A DNA stretch of 38,109 nt. Source: Bacteroidota bacterium (lineage in GTDB: Bacteria > Bacteroidota > Bacteroidia > Chitinophagales > Chitinophagaceae). Made by a program: the position numbers and the translations under genes. Where the stretch lies: contig JAFDXF010000052.1 of assembly GCA_018268055.1 (NCBI GenBank), positions 1 to 38,109 on the forward strand, given 5' to 3'. The notes beneath the pieces are model-generated. The model was not told where the DNA came from, searched no databases, and saw only the letters and a list, made by a program, of their open reading frames with translations. This document shows positions 7,751-15,723 of this stretch, in pieces (the stretch's first letter is position 1; the number at the start of each line of letters is the position of its first letter).

Positions 7751-8027
7751 AACGCCGATTTTTAACGGTATTTAATGGAAATAGTAATTGAAATACGCAT
7801 TTTAAAAGGGAAGGCGCACTGTTTTTATCATTTTCTTCAACGAGAAAGGCGCTATTCACTCATACGCTAATGCCATTGTCAACGCATAAAAACTTCATCG
7901 CAATCTCACAGTCTATTCAACAACTTTAGGGTACCGACTATAAATCTGTAATAAACATTCTCTTTTTATTAACCATATTTTTCAAAATAATAACTCTCCA
8001 AAAACTCCCCTTATTGTGCTTTCCTGC
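7751..8027. other. Intergenic between the divergent AraC-type gene and lpxA
   Basis: No open frame with recognisable coding potential was found. Apart from the promoter elements listed separately, I see no structured RNA or repeat. Confidence 0.4.
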
Positions 8028-8035
8028 TAACTTTG
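8028..8035 (+). promoter_or_regulatory. -7 promoter box for lpxA
   Basis: TAACTTTG matches TAnnTTTG exactly, 61 bases before the lpxA ATG. No -33 TTG was found at 19-21 bp, so the promoter is tentative. Confidence 0.4.
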
Positions 8036-8096
8036 CATACCATTTTTTGATGAATGGTCGCCAATACCTGCATAAAACGTTTATCAACACTAAAAT

Positions 8097-8903
8097 ATGA
8101 TTCATCCACATACTTACATTCATCCTAATGCAAGGCTGGCAACCAATGTAAAAATTGACCCTTTTTCCGTTATTCACCAAGATGTAGAAATTGGTGATGG
8201 CACTTGGATTGGCTCCAATGTAACCATAATGGAAGGCGCAAGAATTGGTAAAAACTGTAGGATATTTCCGGGAGCAGTTATCGCAGCAGTACCGCAAGAT
8301 TTAAAATTCAAAGGCGAATATTCCAATGTGATTATTGGCGATAATACAACGATTAGAGAATTTGTAACTGTAAATAGAGGCACACAGGATCGAGAGAAAA
8401 CCGTAATCGGCAGCAACTGTTTGATTATGGCTTATTCTCATTTTGCACACGACTGTTTGGTGGGCGACAACGTAATTGTAAGCAATAATACTCAAGTTGC
8501 CGGTCACGTTACCATTGGCGAATGGGCCATATTGGCCGGAATGTGTGCGGTACACCAGTTTGTAAAAATTGGCGCTCACTCATTTATTTCAGGTGGCTCG
8601 CTTGTAAGTAAAGATGTGCCGCCCTATATCAAAGCCGGCCGCACACCACTCAGTTATGCAGGTGTAAATTCAATAGGATTAAAACGTCGTGGTTTCAGTG
8701 TAGAACGCATCAATCATATTTTGGACATTTATCGTACGCTTTACAACAAAGGGAAAAACACTACACAAGCATTGGCTTACATTGAAGAAGAAATGCCGGC
8801 CACCGATGAGCGGGATGAAATAGTAACCTTCATTCGTGAAAGCGGACGGGGCATCATCAAGCGCTTTACCAAAGGGAATGGCGAAGATGATTTTCCAATC
8901 TAA
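8097..8903 (+). CDS. lpxA: UDP-N-acetylglucosamine O-acyltransferase LpxA
   Basis: LpxA performs the first step of lipid A synthesis, moving a hydroxyacyl chain from ACP to UDP-GlcNAc. The N-terminal two thirds are hexapeptide repeats of a left-handed beta helix (IGDGTWIGSNVTI, IGKNCRIFPGAVI and others). The catalytic region MAYSHFAHDCLVGDN places the general-base His at H118, matching E. coli H125. The SGGSLVSKDVPPYIKAG and GLKRRGFS segments are typical of the C-terminal part. Length of 268 aa is normal. It stands alone here rather than in the lpxD/lpxC/fabZ cluster common in Bacteroidota, and is convergent with the efflux operon. The short start MIHPHTYIHP fits the family. Confidence 0.95.
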   Translation: MIHPHTYIHPNARLATNVKIDPFSVIHQDVEIGDGTWIGSNVTIMEGARIGKNCRIFPGAVIAAVPQDLKFKGEYSNVIIGDNTTIREFVTVNRGTQDREKTVIGSNCLIMAYSHFAHDCLVGDNVIVSNNTQVAGHVTIGEWAILAGMCAVHQFVKIGAHSFISGGSLVSKDVPPYIKAGRTPLSYAGVNSIGLKRRGFSVERINHILDIYRTLYNKGKNTTQALAYIEEEMPATDERDEIVTFIRESGRGIIKRFTKGNGEDDFPI

Positions 8904-8935
8904 TGTAGTTGATTTTTTTGAAGAACGAGCAAGGT

Positions 8936-10522
8936 TTAATGAGCAGCACCAATATCTACTTTTTCTCCTTTTGCTTTGATACTTCCTTTTATCATTAACA
9001 CAAATGGTACGCAGATTAGAAACATCACTCCTATATAAAGAAATACATCCATATAGGTCAATACCGAAGCTTGTTTCATAATTGAAAAATCCATTAGTTG
9101 ATACGCCTTTTGAAGTGCGATATTGGGAGCATTTCCTTTTGCAATCAATGCTTGTTGCAGTCCTGCTACTCTACCTTGCACCAAGGAGCTATTGACATCT
9201 AACTTCTCTACAAGATCTGCCCGATGCATCATTAACCGCTGTGCCATAAAAGTGGTAATGAGTGCAATGCCAAAGGAGCCACCCAACTGCCGCATCATTC
9301 CTGTAAATGCAGCGCCTTCGCCAATCTCTTTTCCTTTTAATGAACTGAGTGATAAAGTGGTAATCGGAATAAACAATAAAGCCATCGCTACTCCACGCAT
9401 AATCAACATCCAGAAAAAATTAGGTTCGCCAGTATCGGGCGTTAATATTTTATATCCCCAAAAGCAAAAAATAAAAAAGACAAACATTCCCGTTGCTGCC
9501 ATCAACTGATGTCGAACTCCTGCCTGCAGTAATCGTCCAATAAATGGCATCAACAATGCAGTAGTCAGCGTAGCCGGAACCATTAATAATCCGGCCTGAG
9601 TGGCTGTCCAGCCTAATGTAGCTTGCGTGTATAATGGAATAATAAATGTAGAACCGTATAAACCAAATCCCAAAACAAAAGAAAGAATAGTGCCCGCTCG
9701 AAGGTTACCATTTTTCAACACCCTTAAATTTACTACAGGGTTAGAAAAAGTAAGCTCACGCCATATAAAAAAGAAAGCACCAAGTGCTGCAATAACAGTG
9801 AATGTAATAATCAATGAACTGTCGAACCAATCCTCTTCATGCCCTTTTTCCAAAATAAACTGCAATGAACCTACAAATACGGCTAATAAACCTATGCCTG
9901 CCCAATCAATGTTTTTTCCTGATTTTTTTTCCGCATATTTTGGGCTACGTACAAACTGAAGTGTAAGCAAAGTAGCAATGACACCTAATGGAATATTGAT
10001 ATAAAAAATAAAGGGCCATGAAAAATTATCTATTATGTACCCGCCCAATGGTGGTCCTAAAGTTGGCCCCACGATTACACCCATTCCATATAATGCCTGC
10101 GCCATTCCCCTTTTTTCCTGCGGATAACTTTCTGTAATAATTGTTTGCGAAGTAACGAGTAGTGCACCGCCACCTACACCTTGAAAGAAGCGGAACAAAA
10201 TCAATTCATTCAGTCCTGTGGCATTGCCGCATAAAAAAGAAAAAACAGTGAATAAAATTATTGACGCAGCAAAATAATTTCTTCGGCCAAATTGCTGCGA
10301 TAACCAACTCGTCATTGGAATAATGATTACATTTCCGATGGCATAAGCTGTAATCACCCAACCAATCTCTGAAGTAGTAGCACCCAGATTTCCAGACATA
10401 TCTTTAATCGCTACGTTCACAATCGTAGTGTCCACAATTTCCAATAATGCACACACAATAGCGGTTAAGGTGATAATCACTCTTCTAGATCCGTATTCAA
10501 CCAATGATTCTGCCTGTGCCAT
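8936..10522 (-). CDS. DHA2-family MFS efflux transporter (EmrB/QacA type)
   Basis: A 528-aa inner-membrane protein with about 14 hydrophobic spans. DHA2 landmarks are visible: LEIVDTTIVNVAIKDM in TM1, WLSQQFGRRNYF in the first cytoplasmic loop (motif A), and GMGVIVGPTLGPPLGGYI in TM5 (motif C of drug antiporters). It would use the proton gradient to pump compounds, passing them to the HlyD-type adaptor and TolC-type channel encoded directly upstream in the same operon (64-bp gap). The substrate cannot be read from sequence; drugs, fatty acids or a metabolite are all possible. The operon ends here, convergent with lpxA, without a clear intrinsic terminator. Confidence 0.92.
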   Translation of the reverse strand: MAQAESLVEYGSRRVIITLTAIVCALLEIVDTTIVNVAIKDMSGNLGATTSEIGWVITAYAIGNVIIIPMTSWLSQQFGRRNYFAASIILFTVFSFLCGNATGLNELILFRFFQGVGGGALLVTSQTIITESYPQEKRGMAQALYGMGVIVGPTLGPPLGGYIIDNFSWPFIFYINIPLGVIATLLTLQFVRSPKYAEKKSGKNIDWAGIGLLAVFVGSLQFILEKGHEEDWFDSSLIITFTVIAALGAFFFIWRELTFSNPVVNLRVLKNGNLRAGTILSFVLGFGLYGSTFIIPLYTQATLGWTATQAGLLMVPATLTTALLMPFIGRLLQAGVRHQLMAATGMFVFFIFCFWGYKILTPDTGEPNFFWMLIMRGVAMALLFIPITTLSLSSLKGKEIGEGAAFTGMMRQLGGSFGIALITTFMAQRLMMHRADLVEKLDVNSSLVQGRVAGLQQALIAKGNAPNIALQKAYQLMDFSIMKQASVLTYMDVFLYIGVMFLICVPFVLMIKGSIKAKGEKVDIGAAH

Positions 10523-10586
10523 TTTATGATGTACTATTACTGCTGATTAAAAAAACGTCTTTATTAAAAATCTTATTGCTGAAGTT

Positions 10587-11699
10587 TTAATTCAAATGAA
10601 CATCCACTTTTACGTTCATACCCGGTCGTAGTTTTTCCAACAGGCTATCTTTTGCATTGGTGAATTCAATTTTTACAGGAAGTCTTTGCACCACTTTCAC
10701 AAAATTTCCCGAAGCATTATCGGGAGGAAGCAATGCAAACGTAGCGCCGGTAGCCGGTGCAAAAGAAGAAACTACTGCATCAAAATTATGTTTGGGAAAT
10801 GCATCAACGGTGATTACTGCTTTTTGACCTTCCAACATTCTATTTAATTGTGTTTCTTTAAAATTCGCTACCACCCACTTGCTATCACTGTGTACAATGC
10901 TGAATAATGACTGACCAGCCTGTACGAATTGACCCGACTGTACATTTACTTTAGAGACCAATCCGTCTTGCTGCGCAATGACAACGCAATAGGATAGATT
11001 TAATTTTGCAGCATCCACATCTACCTGTCTTTGTTTGATAGCAGATGAAGCTACATCGGTCTGTTCACCCACAGCATTGCTTTGTGCCGACACAGCATTC
11101 GTTTGTGAGTTCACTTGGTTTTTTTGACTTTCTAAAATAGCTACTTGCTTCTCTGCTGTTTCTTTTGCAGCAAGTGCTTGTTCATATTGTTGTTGTGTAA
11201 TAGAATGATCTTTAATCAAGTTTGCATACCTGTTGTAATCTTCCGTTGCTCTCCACAATGTAATTTTTGCGGCTGCTATTTGCTGTTCAATAGTACCCAT
11301 AGATGCTTTAGTCGTTTCAATATTGGCTTTAGCTGCATTGGTATTTGCTTTTGCGCTATTCAGATTGCTTTGAGCTGTTGTTAAAGCTGCTTCAGCCTGT
11401 TCCAATCTAATAACAAAATCACGTTGATCCAATACTAACAAGGTATCGCCTTTGTGCACCAACTGATTGTCTTGCACTCGCACTGCTGCTACATAGCCGG
11501 ATACTCGAGGTATGACAGGGCTGATATCTGCACTAACTTGCGCATCATCTGTTTCTTCATGATGTTGACTGTAACGATATTTTGAAATACCTACCCATGT
11601 ACCCGCAATGAGCAATGCTGCCAAAACGATAACAAAGACAGGGTTTCGTTTTTTTGACTTTGTTTCTTCTTGTTTCGCTTCAGTTTGTTGTGTTTCCAT
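10587..11699 (-). CDS. HlyD/EmrA-family membrane fusion protein
   Basis: The periplasmic adaptor of the efflux system. One N-terminal membrane anchor (about 19-37) is followed by a beta-barrel/lipoyl part (DDAQVSADISPVIPRVSGYV near 51-70), a long Ala/Gln-rich alpha-helical hairpin (about 90-230), then the second lipoyl half (VVIAQQDGLVSKVNVQSGQ) and SKWVVANFKETQLNRM, typical of EmrA. Length (370 aa) is normal. It lies 23 bp after the TolC-like gene and 64 bp before the MFS gene. Confidence 0.92.
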   Translation of the reverse strand: METQQTEAKQEETKSKKRNPVFVIVLAALLIAGTWVGISKYRYSQHHEETDDAQVSADISPVIPRVSGYVAAVRVQDNQLVHKGDTLLVLDQRDFVIRLEQAEAALTTAQSNLNSAKANTNAAKANIETTKASMGTIEQQIAAAKITLWRATEDYNRYANLIKDHSITQQQYEQALAAKETAEKQVAILESQKNQVNSQTNAVSAQSNAVGEQTDVASSAIKQRQVDVDAAKLNLSYCVVIAQQDGLVSKVNVQSGQFVQAGQSLFSIVHSDSKWVVANFKETQLNRMLEGQKAVITVDAFPKHNFDAVVSSFAPATGATFALLPPDNASGNFVKVVQRLPVKIEFTNAKDSLLEKLRPGMNVKVDVHLN

Positions 11700-11722
11700 T
11701 TATAAAATTTAAAATGCTTTGT

Positions 11723-13069
11723 TTATTTATTTAAAGTTGATGCCAGGATACCAGATGTTTGCAATAATTTATTGTAAGCCAAAAAAGCATCTGCCTTTGC
11801 CAAAGTATAACTGAGTTTTGCTTGCAACTGTGCCGCATCTGCATCCAGCAAATCTGTAGCAGTAGCAAGGCTGTTGTCAAATTTATTTTTCACGATTCGA
11901 TAGTTTTCATTGGCTTGTGCTACTGCTGCATTCGTTACTTCAATTTTCTTCCTACTGCTCATTAATGTCAAATAGGCTTTATTCACTTGAAGTGTAATGT
12001 TATCATCCAGTATTGATTCATTAATCATCATTTGCTTTGCAACCGATTCGGCTTGCTGCACTTTTGATTTTGTTTTCCATAATGAAGAAAGATTGTAAGA
12101 CACGCCTATTCCAACATTCACAGCATTGGTAATCGTTAATAATTTAGGAATATCTGCGGCTATGTATCCGCCTGTCAACTGAAGGCTTGGAAGTTTTTCT
12201 GCTTTAGCAGCTTGTATTCCTGTTTCAGCAGCCTTTTTCCGAATGGATAAAGATGCCAGATCCATACGATTCTTTGAAGCAAGCTGTAAATAATCATTCA
12301 ACTGTCGGCTTCCATCATCTCTTTTTTCAATACCTGTAGTATCTAAAACAAGCTGTGTGGAAACAGGTAGTCCCAGCATCAGGTTCATATTTACATTTGC
12401 CATCTGCACATTATTTTCTGCATCGAGCAGGCTCAGCTCTATGTTTGATGCTTGAAGTTGTGCTTTCAATAAATCATTTCGTGGCAACAAACCATTTTTT
12501 TCCAAATTGCCAAAATCATTTATCCTTTGATTTGCTGCATGTAAATTTTCTTGCATTAACAAGACGGCAGTATGGGCTTTAAAAAGATTTGCAAAAGCTT
12601 CCATCGTATTTTGAATCACATCATCCTTATTACCTTGTGCATCTAACTTTAGTGCCTCCGCCAGATATTTTGCAGACTCAATGCCATATTTAATTTTTCC
12701 ACCGGCATAAATTGGTAGTGAAACATTGGCCAATCCATAGAGTGCCTGCGAAACTTTTGGGGCACCGCCACTATTACCGTTGTTACCTCCGCCGCCATTA
12801 TTATTTGGATTTGTTTTAATATCTATTTGAGCATTACCCAAACGCAAATAGGAGCCTGAAATACTCATATTAGGCAACTTCTGTTCTATAGCTTGTTGCA
12901 CTTTAGCAGTTGCTTCCTCTATTTTGGCCTGACTTAATTTCAATTGCTTGCTATTATTGATGCTCATACTAATAGCATCGTCAAGTGTAATTTTTTTAGT
13001 CTCTTGAGCAAACGATTTACTCTCTGCAAGCAATAGACTGAAGAAAAGAAATGATATTTTAAAGTTCAT
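11723..13069 (-). CDS. TolC-family outer-membrane efflux protein
   Basis: A 448-aa outer-membrane channel component. It has a signal peptide ending near SFAQ (about residue 22) and two repeats of the outer-membrane efflux protein type. The first opens with ITLDDAISMSINNSKQLKLSQAKIEEA; the second contains NRMDLASLSIRKKAAETGIQAAKAEKLPSL. A Gly/Asn-rich insert near residues 88-104 lies where TolC proteins have an extracellular loop. The gene overlaps the upstream tetR by 11 bp, which suggests translational coupling, and precedes the adaptor gene by 23 bp. Confidence 0.92.
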   Translation of the reverse strand: MNFKISFLFFSLLLAESKSFAQETKKITLDDAISMSINNSKQLKLSQAKIEEATAKVQQAIEQKLPNMSISGSYLRLGNAQIDIKTNPNNNGGGGNNGNSGGAPKVSQALYGLANVSLPIYAGGKIKYGIESAKYLAEALKLDAQGNKDDVIQNTMEAFANLFKAHTAVLLMQENLHAANQRINDFGNLEKNGLLPRNDLLKAQLQASNIELSLLDAENNVQMANVNMNLMLGLPVSTQLVLDTTGIEKRDDGSRQLNDYLQLASKNRMDLASLSIRKKAAETGIQAAKAEKLPSLQLTGGYIAADIPKLLTITNAVNVGIGVSYNLSSLWKTKSKVQQAESVAKQMMINESILDDNITLQVNKAYLTLMSSRKKIEVTNAAVAQANENYRIVKNKFDNSLATATDLLDADAAQLQAKLSYTLAKADAFLAYNKLLQTSGILASTLNK

Positions 13070-13688
13070 TGGTAAGAATTGCTTTTGTAATAAATTTCAA
13101 ATGTTTACTTAATTGTTCTTGGATAGATTGATTAAACATCGCATCACTCATTTTATGCTGTTTGCTGAGCTGACGATAATAATGCTTGGTAGTAATGAGA
13201 TGATTGGCTGTGCCTACAATAGTTGTCATCATTAAATTGATGTCCACATTTTTTTTGAATTCCTTTTTTTTCTGTCCTTCTTCTATCAATCGTGCAATTG
13301 CTTCTTGATTATTTTTCTTCATTTTTAAAATCAGGTTGGCAATCGGGCCGGCACTATTAATCACCTGCTCACGAGACATAATTTTGTAAAAATTTTGCTG
13401 TTCTAAAATTTTTACAATGTAATTATCTATCAGTAAGTATATTTTATCAATAGATTTTATGCCTGTCTTTTTAATTATTTTTTCAATGGCCAGTTTGCTT
13501 ATTTTACCCCGATAATCAAATATTGCTTCCAGCAGTTTCTCCTTTGACCCGAAATAATAAGATATCATGGCAATGTTTATCTCTGCTTTATCAGCAATCT
13601 CACGAACAGAAGTACCATTAAACCCCTTTTCGGCAAAAAGAGCTTCTGCATCTGCCATTATCTGTAATTGTTTTTTGCCGTATTCCAT
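13059..13688 (-). CDS. TetR-family transcriptional regulator
   Basis: The N-terminal TetR_N helix-turn-helix is clear: DAEALFAEKGFNGTSVREIA then AEINIAMISYYFGSKEKLLEAI (about residues 13-56). The C-terminal ligand domain is variable, as expected. At 209 aa it is the usual length. It is the first gene of the tetR-tolC-hlyD-MFS operon, and its stop overlaps the tolC start. A perfect palindrome overlaps the promoter just upstream, so it likely represses its own operon until an effector binds. The effector is unknown. Confidence 0.92.
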   Translation of the reverse strand: MEYGKKQLQIMADAEALFAEKGFNGTSVREIADKAEINIAMISYYFGSKEKLLEAIFDYRGKISKLAIEKIIKKTGIKSIDKIYLLIDNYIVKILEQQNFYKIMSREQVINSAGPIANLILKMKKNNQEAIARLIEEGQKKKEFKKNVDINLMMTTIVGTANHLITTKHYYRQLSKQHKMSDAMFNQSIQEQLSKHLKFITKAILTNEL

Positions 13689-13708
13689 GAAGAATTAAAA
13701 AAGAGACG

Positions 13709-13740
13709 CAAAGTTAAACAAATGTTTAATTAACTTCCAA
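13709..13740 (-). promoter_or_regulatory. Promoter of the efflux operon with overlapping TetR operator
   Basis: On the minus strand a -33 TTG (13738-13740) and an exact -7 box TAACTTTG (13709-13716) are 21 bp apart, the spacing described for Bacteroidota. Between them, overlapping the upstream edge of the -7 box, is the perfect palindrome TTAAACA-AA-TGTTTAA (13714-13729). The position suits repression by the TetR-type protein encoded 21 bp downstream. Confidence 0.7.
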
Positions 13741-13939
13741 GAAAAATCTTTACTTTTTTGGAAACACGAACTACTGTTTGTATTTAATGTAGTGATTTGA
13801 AAAGTTTTTTCCACCAATCCTTTCTCATACAAGGCTGCTCAAAAAAGCGGTAGAATAATGCGCTGATTATTAAGATAACGGTGTGTAAGAAAATAAAAAA
13901 TCAAGAAAAGTTGCTACTGCTTTATATGCCTTGTATTAT

Positions 13940-15154
13940 TTATCGCCTACTTGCAATCAACAAATTAATGTCTGTATATTTTAAACCGAAGCGTTGGCTG
14001 AGATAAAAATTGGTCAATGCGCCCTTGAATAAATAAATACCGCTTCGCAAATGCAGTTTATGCCAAACCAATTTTTCAAATCCTCCTTCGGCACCGGCTT
14101 CTAATAAAAGTGGCATAATAACATTGCTGATGGCATGTGATGCTGTGCGTGCAAAACCCGAAGGAATGTTGGGCACACAATAATGTATCACACCGTATTT
14201 CATGAATATCGGGCTTTCGTGACTGGTGATTTCTGAAGTTTCAAAACATCCTCCTCTATCAATGCTCACATCAATAATGACAGAGCCGGGTCGCATATTA
14301 CTTACCATTTCTTCCGATACGACCATTGGCGTTCTACCGGTTTCAGCGCCTAATGCACCAACGGCCACTTCACAAGTCTTCAATTGCTTGGCCAACATCC
14401 TTGGCTCTATTACTGATGTCCATAAACGTTGACCTATATTATTTTGCAATCGCTTCAAACGATAAACATTGTTATCAAACACCTTTACGGATGCTCCTAA
14501 CGCCAATGCTGCTCTTGCAGCATACTCACCTACAATTCCCGCTCCTATAATAATTACTTTGGTAGGTGCAATACCCGAAATACCGCCCAATAAAACACCT
14601 TTGCCATGATTGGCAGAGCTTAAGTATTGTGCAGCAATCAGCATCACTGCACTTCCGGCAATCTCACTCATGCTACGCACTATTGGATAACTCTCACTAT
14701 CATCCTTCAAATTTTCAAACGAAATAGCAGTGATTCGCTTCTCCATCATCCCTTGCAAAATATTCGCCTTAAGTACTGATTGATGAATCGGAGAAATGAT
14801 AATTTGATTGAATTGCAACAAGGGTAAATCTTCTTCAATAACTGGCGCACTTTTTACTAAAACAGGCGCTTTAAAAATTTCTTCTCTGCTATAAACTATT
14901 TTAGCTCCTGCATCATTATAATCTTTATCTCGATAGTGTGCTGCATCGCCGGCATTGTGCTCTACCATTACTTGATGGCCATTACTGATTAAAACGCTTA
15001 CTGCGTCAGGCGTCAACGCAACCCTGTTTTCTTGAAAGGCAATTTCACGAGGAATGCCAATCATCATTCCTTCCGACTTGGGTTTTATATCCAGCGTTTC
15101 TTCCAAAGTTTCGTAGCTGAATGAAGTACTGATAATAGGTTTTTGCTGACTCAT
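13940..15154 (-). CDS. ald: Alanine dehydrogenase
   Basis: The enzyme interconverts L-alanine and pyruvate with NAD. Substrate-domain segments are clear: MIGIPREIAFQENRVALTPD, then VEHNAGDAAHYRDKDYNDAGA and ISPIHQSV. The Rossmann part has KVIIIGAGIVGEYAARAAL with the GxGxxG fingerprint, and VIIDVSIDRGGCFETSE follows. The form with an N-terminal extension of ~25 residues is common in Bacteroidota. Two starts compete: ATG 15154 (404 aa), chosen here, or TTG 15193 (417 aa), which overlaps the tsaE stop. Either way the gene is probably co-transcribed with tsaE. PntA-type transhydrogenase is related, but the domain content fits Ald better. Confidence 0.88.
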   Translation of the reverse strand: MSQQKPIISTSFSYETLEETLDIKPKSEGMMIGIPREIAFQENRVALTPDAVSVLISNGHQVMVEHNAGDAAHYRDKDYNDAGAKIVYSREEIFKAPVLVKSAPVIEEDLPLLQFNQIIISPIHQSVLKANILQGMMEKRITAISFENLKDDSESYPIVRSMSEIAGSAVMLIAAQYLSSANHGKGVLLGGISGIAPTKVIIIGAGIVGEYAARAALALGASVKVFDNNVYRLKRLQNNIGQRLWTSVIEPRMLAKQLKTCEVAVGALGAETGRTPMVVSEEMVSNMRPGSVIIDVSIDRGGCFETSEITSHESPIFMKYGVIHYCVPNIPSGFARTASHAISNVIMPLLLEAGAEGGFEKLVWHKLHLRSGIYLFKGALTNFYLSQRFGLKYTDINLLIASRR

Positions 15155-15189
15155 TTCCTGTATTATAGAAGGGTTATTTTCAAAGATAC

Positions 15190-15615
15190 TCAATTAACTT
15201 TTGTCTGCAATCGCCTTGTTTCCTCATTGATTAATTCTATTGTCACCCGAACAGTGTCGTCAGGGAATAAATCTTCAGCTCTTTCCGGCCATTCAACAAG
15301 GCATATATTCCCACTGTATAAAGCATCTTCTACACCTGCCTGGCGAGCTTCTTCCTCATCTCTTAGTCTATATAAATCTAAATGATAAAGTTTTTTTCTT
15401 ATTCCGTCAAGCTCATATTCATATTCGTTTATAATTGAAAAAGTGGGACTGCTGACTATACTTTTCACATTCTTTTCATCGCATAATGAATGAATAAATG
15501 TAGTTTTTCCAATGCCCATCGGCCCGTAAAAAGCAAAAACTGTTCCTTCACCAACATACTTCCAGAATTCTTTTGCTACTTTTTTAATATCTTTTAATTC
15601 AAATACCCATTCCAT
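15190..15615 (-). CDS. tsaE: tRNA t6A modification ATPase TsaE
   Basis: TsaE is the small ATPase that works with TsaB and TsaD in making N6-threonylcarbamoyladenosine in tRNAs decoding ANN codons. The P-loop is GPMGIGKT (31-38). Family markers follow: SSPTFSIINEYE, LYHLDLYRLRDEEEA and the ICLVEWPERAEDLFP block. Length (141 aa) is normal. It starts at an ATG at 15615 and runs directly into ald on the same strand. Confidence 0.93.
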   Translation of the reverse strand: MEWVFELKDIKKVAKEFWKYVGEGTVFAFYGPMGIGKTTFIHSLCDEKNVKSIVSSPTFSIINEYEYELDGIRKKLYHLDLYRLRDEEEARQAGVEDALYSGNICLVEWPERAEDLFPDDTVRVTIELINEETRRLQTKVN

Positions 15616-15711
15616 AAAGCAAAGTAAAGGTTTGTTTTGACTTTAATAAGTATTATCGAACCGAAATCGCTACATTTTCTTTTGTAAAACAACAAGCAAT
15701 ACATCTTTTAA

Positions 15712-15719
15712 TAACTTTG
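15712..15719 (+). promoter_or_regulatory. -7 promoter box for the copper ATPase gene
   Basis: TAACTTTG is an exact -7 match only 4 bases before the ATG at 15724. Transcription would then start at or beside the start codon, implying a leaderless or nearly leaderless mRNA. No convincing -33 element was found at 19-21 bp. Confidence 0.4.
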
Positions 15720-15723
15720 CAAA

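Noticed and set aside
9123..9959. Long + strand open frames inside the MFS gene
   Set aside because: They are antisense shadows of a transporter gene with clear DHA2 motifs; composition is not protein-like.
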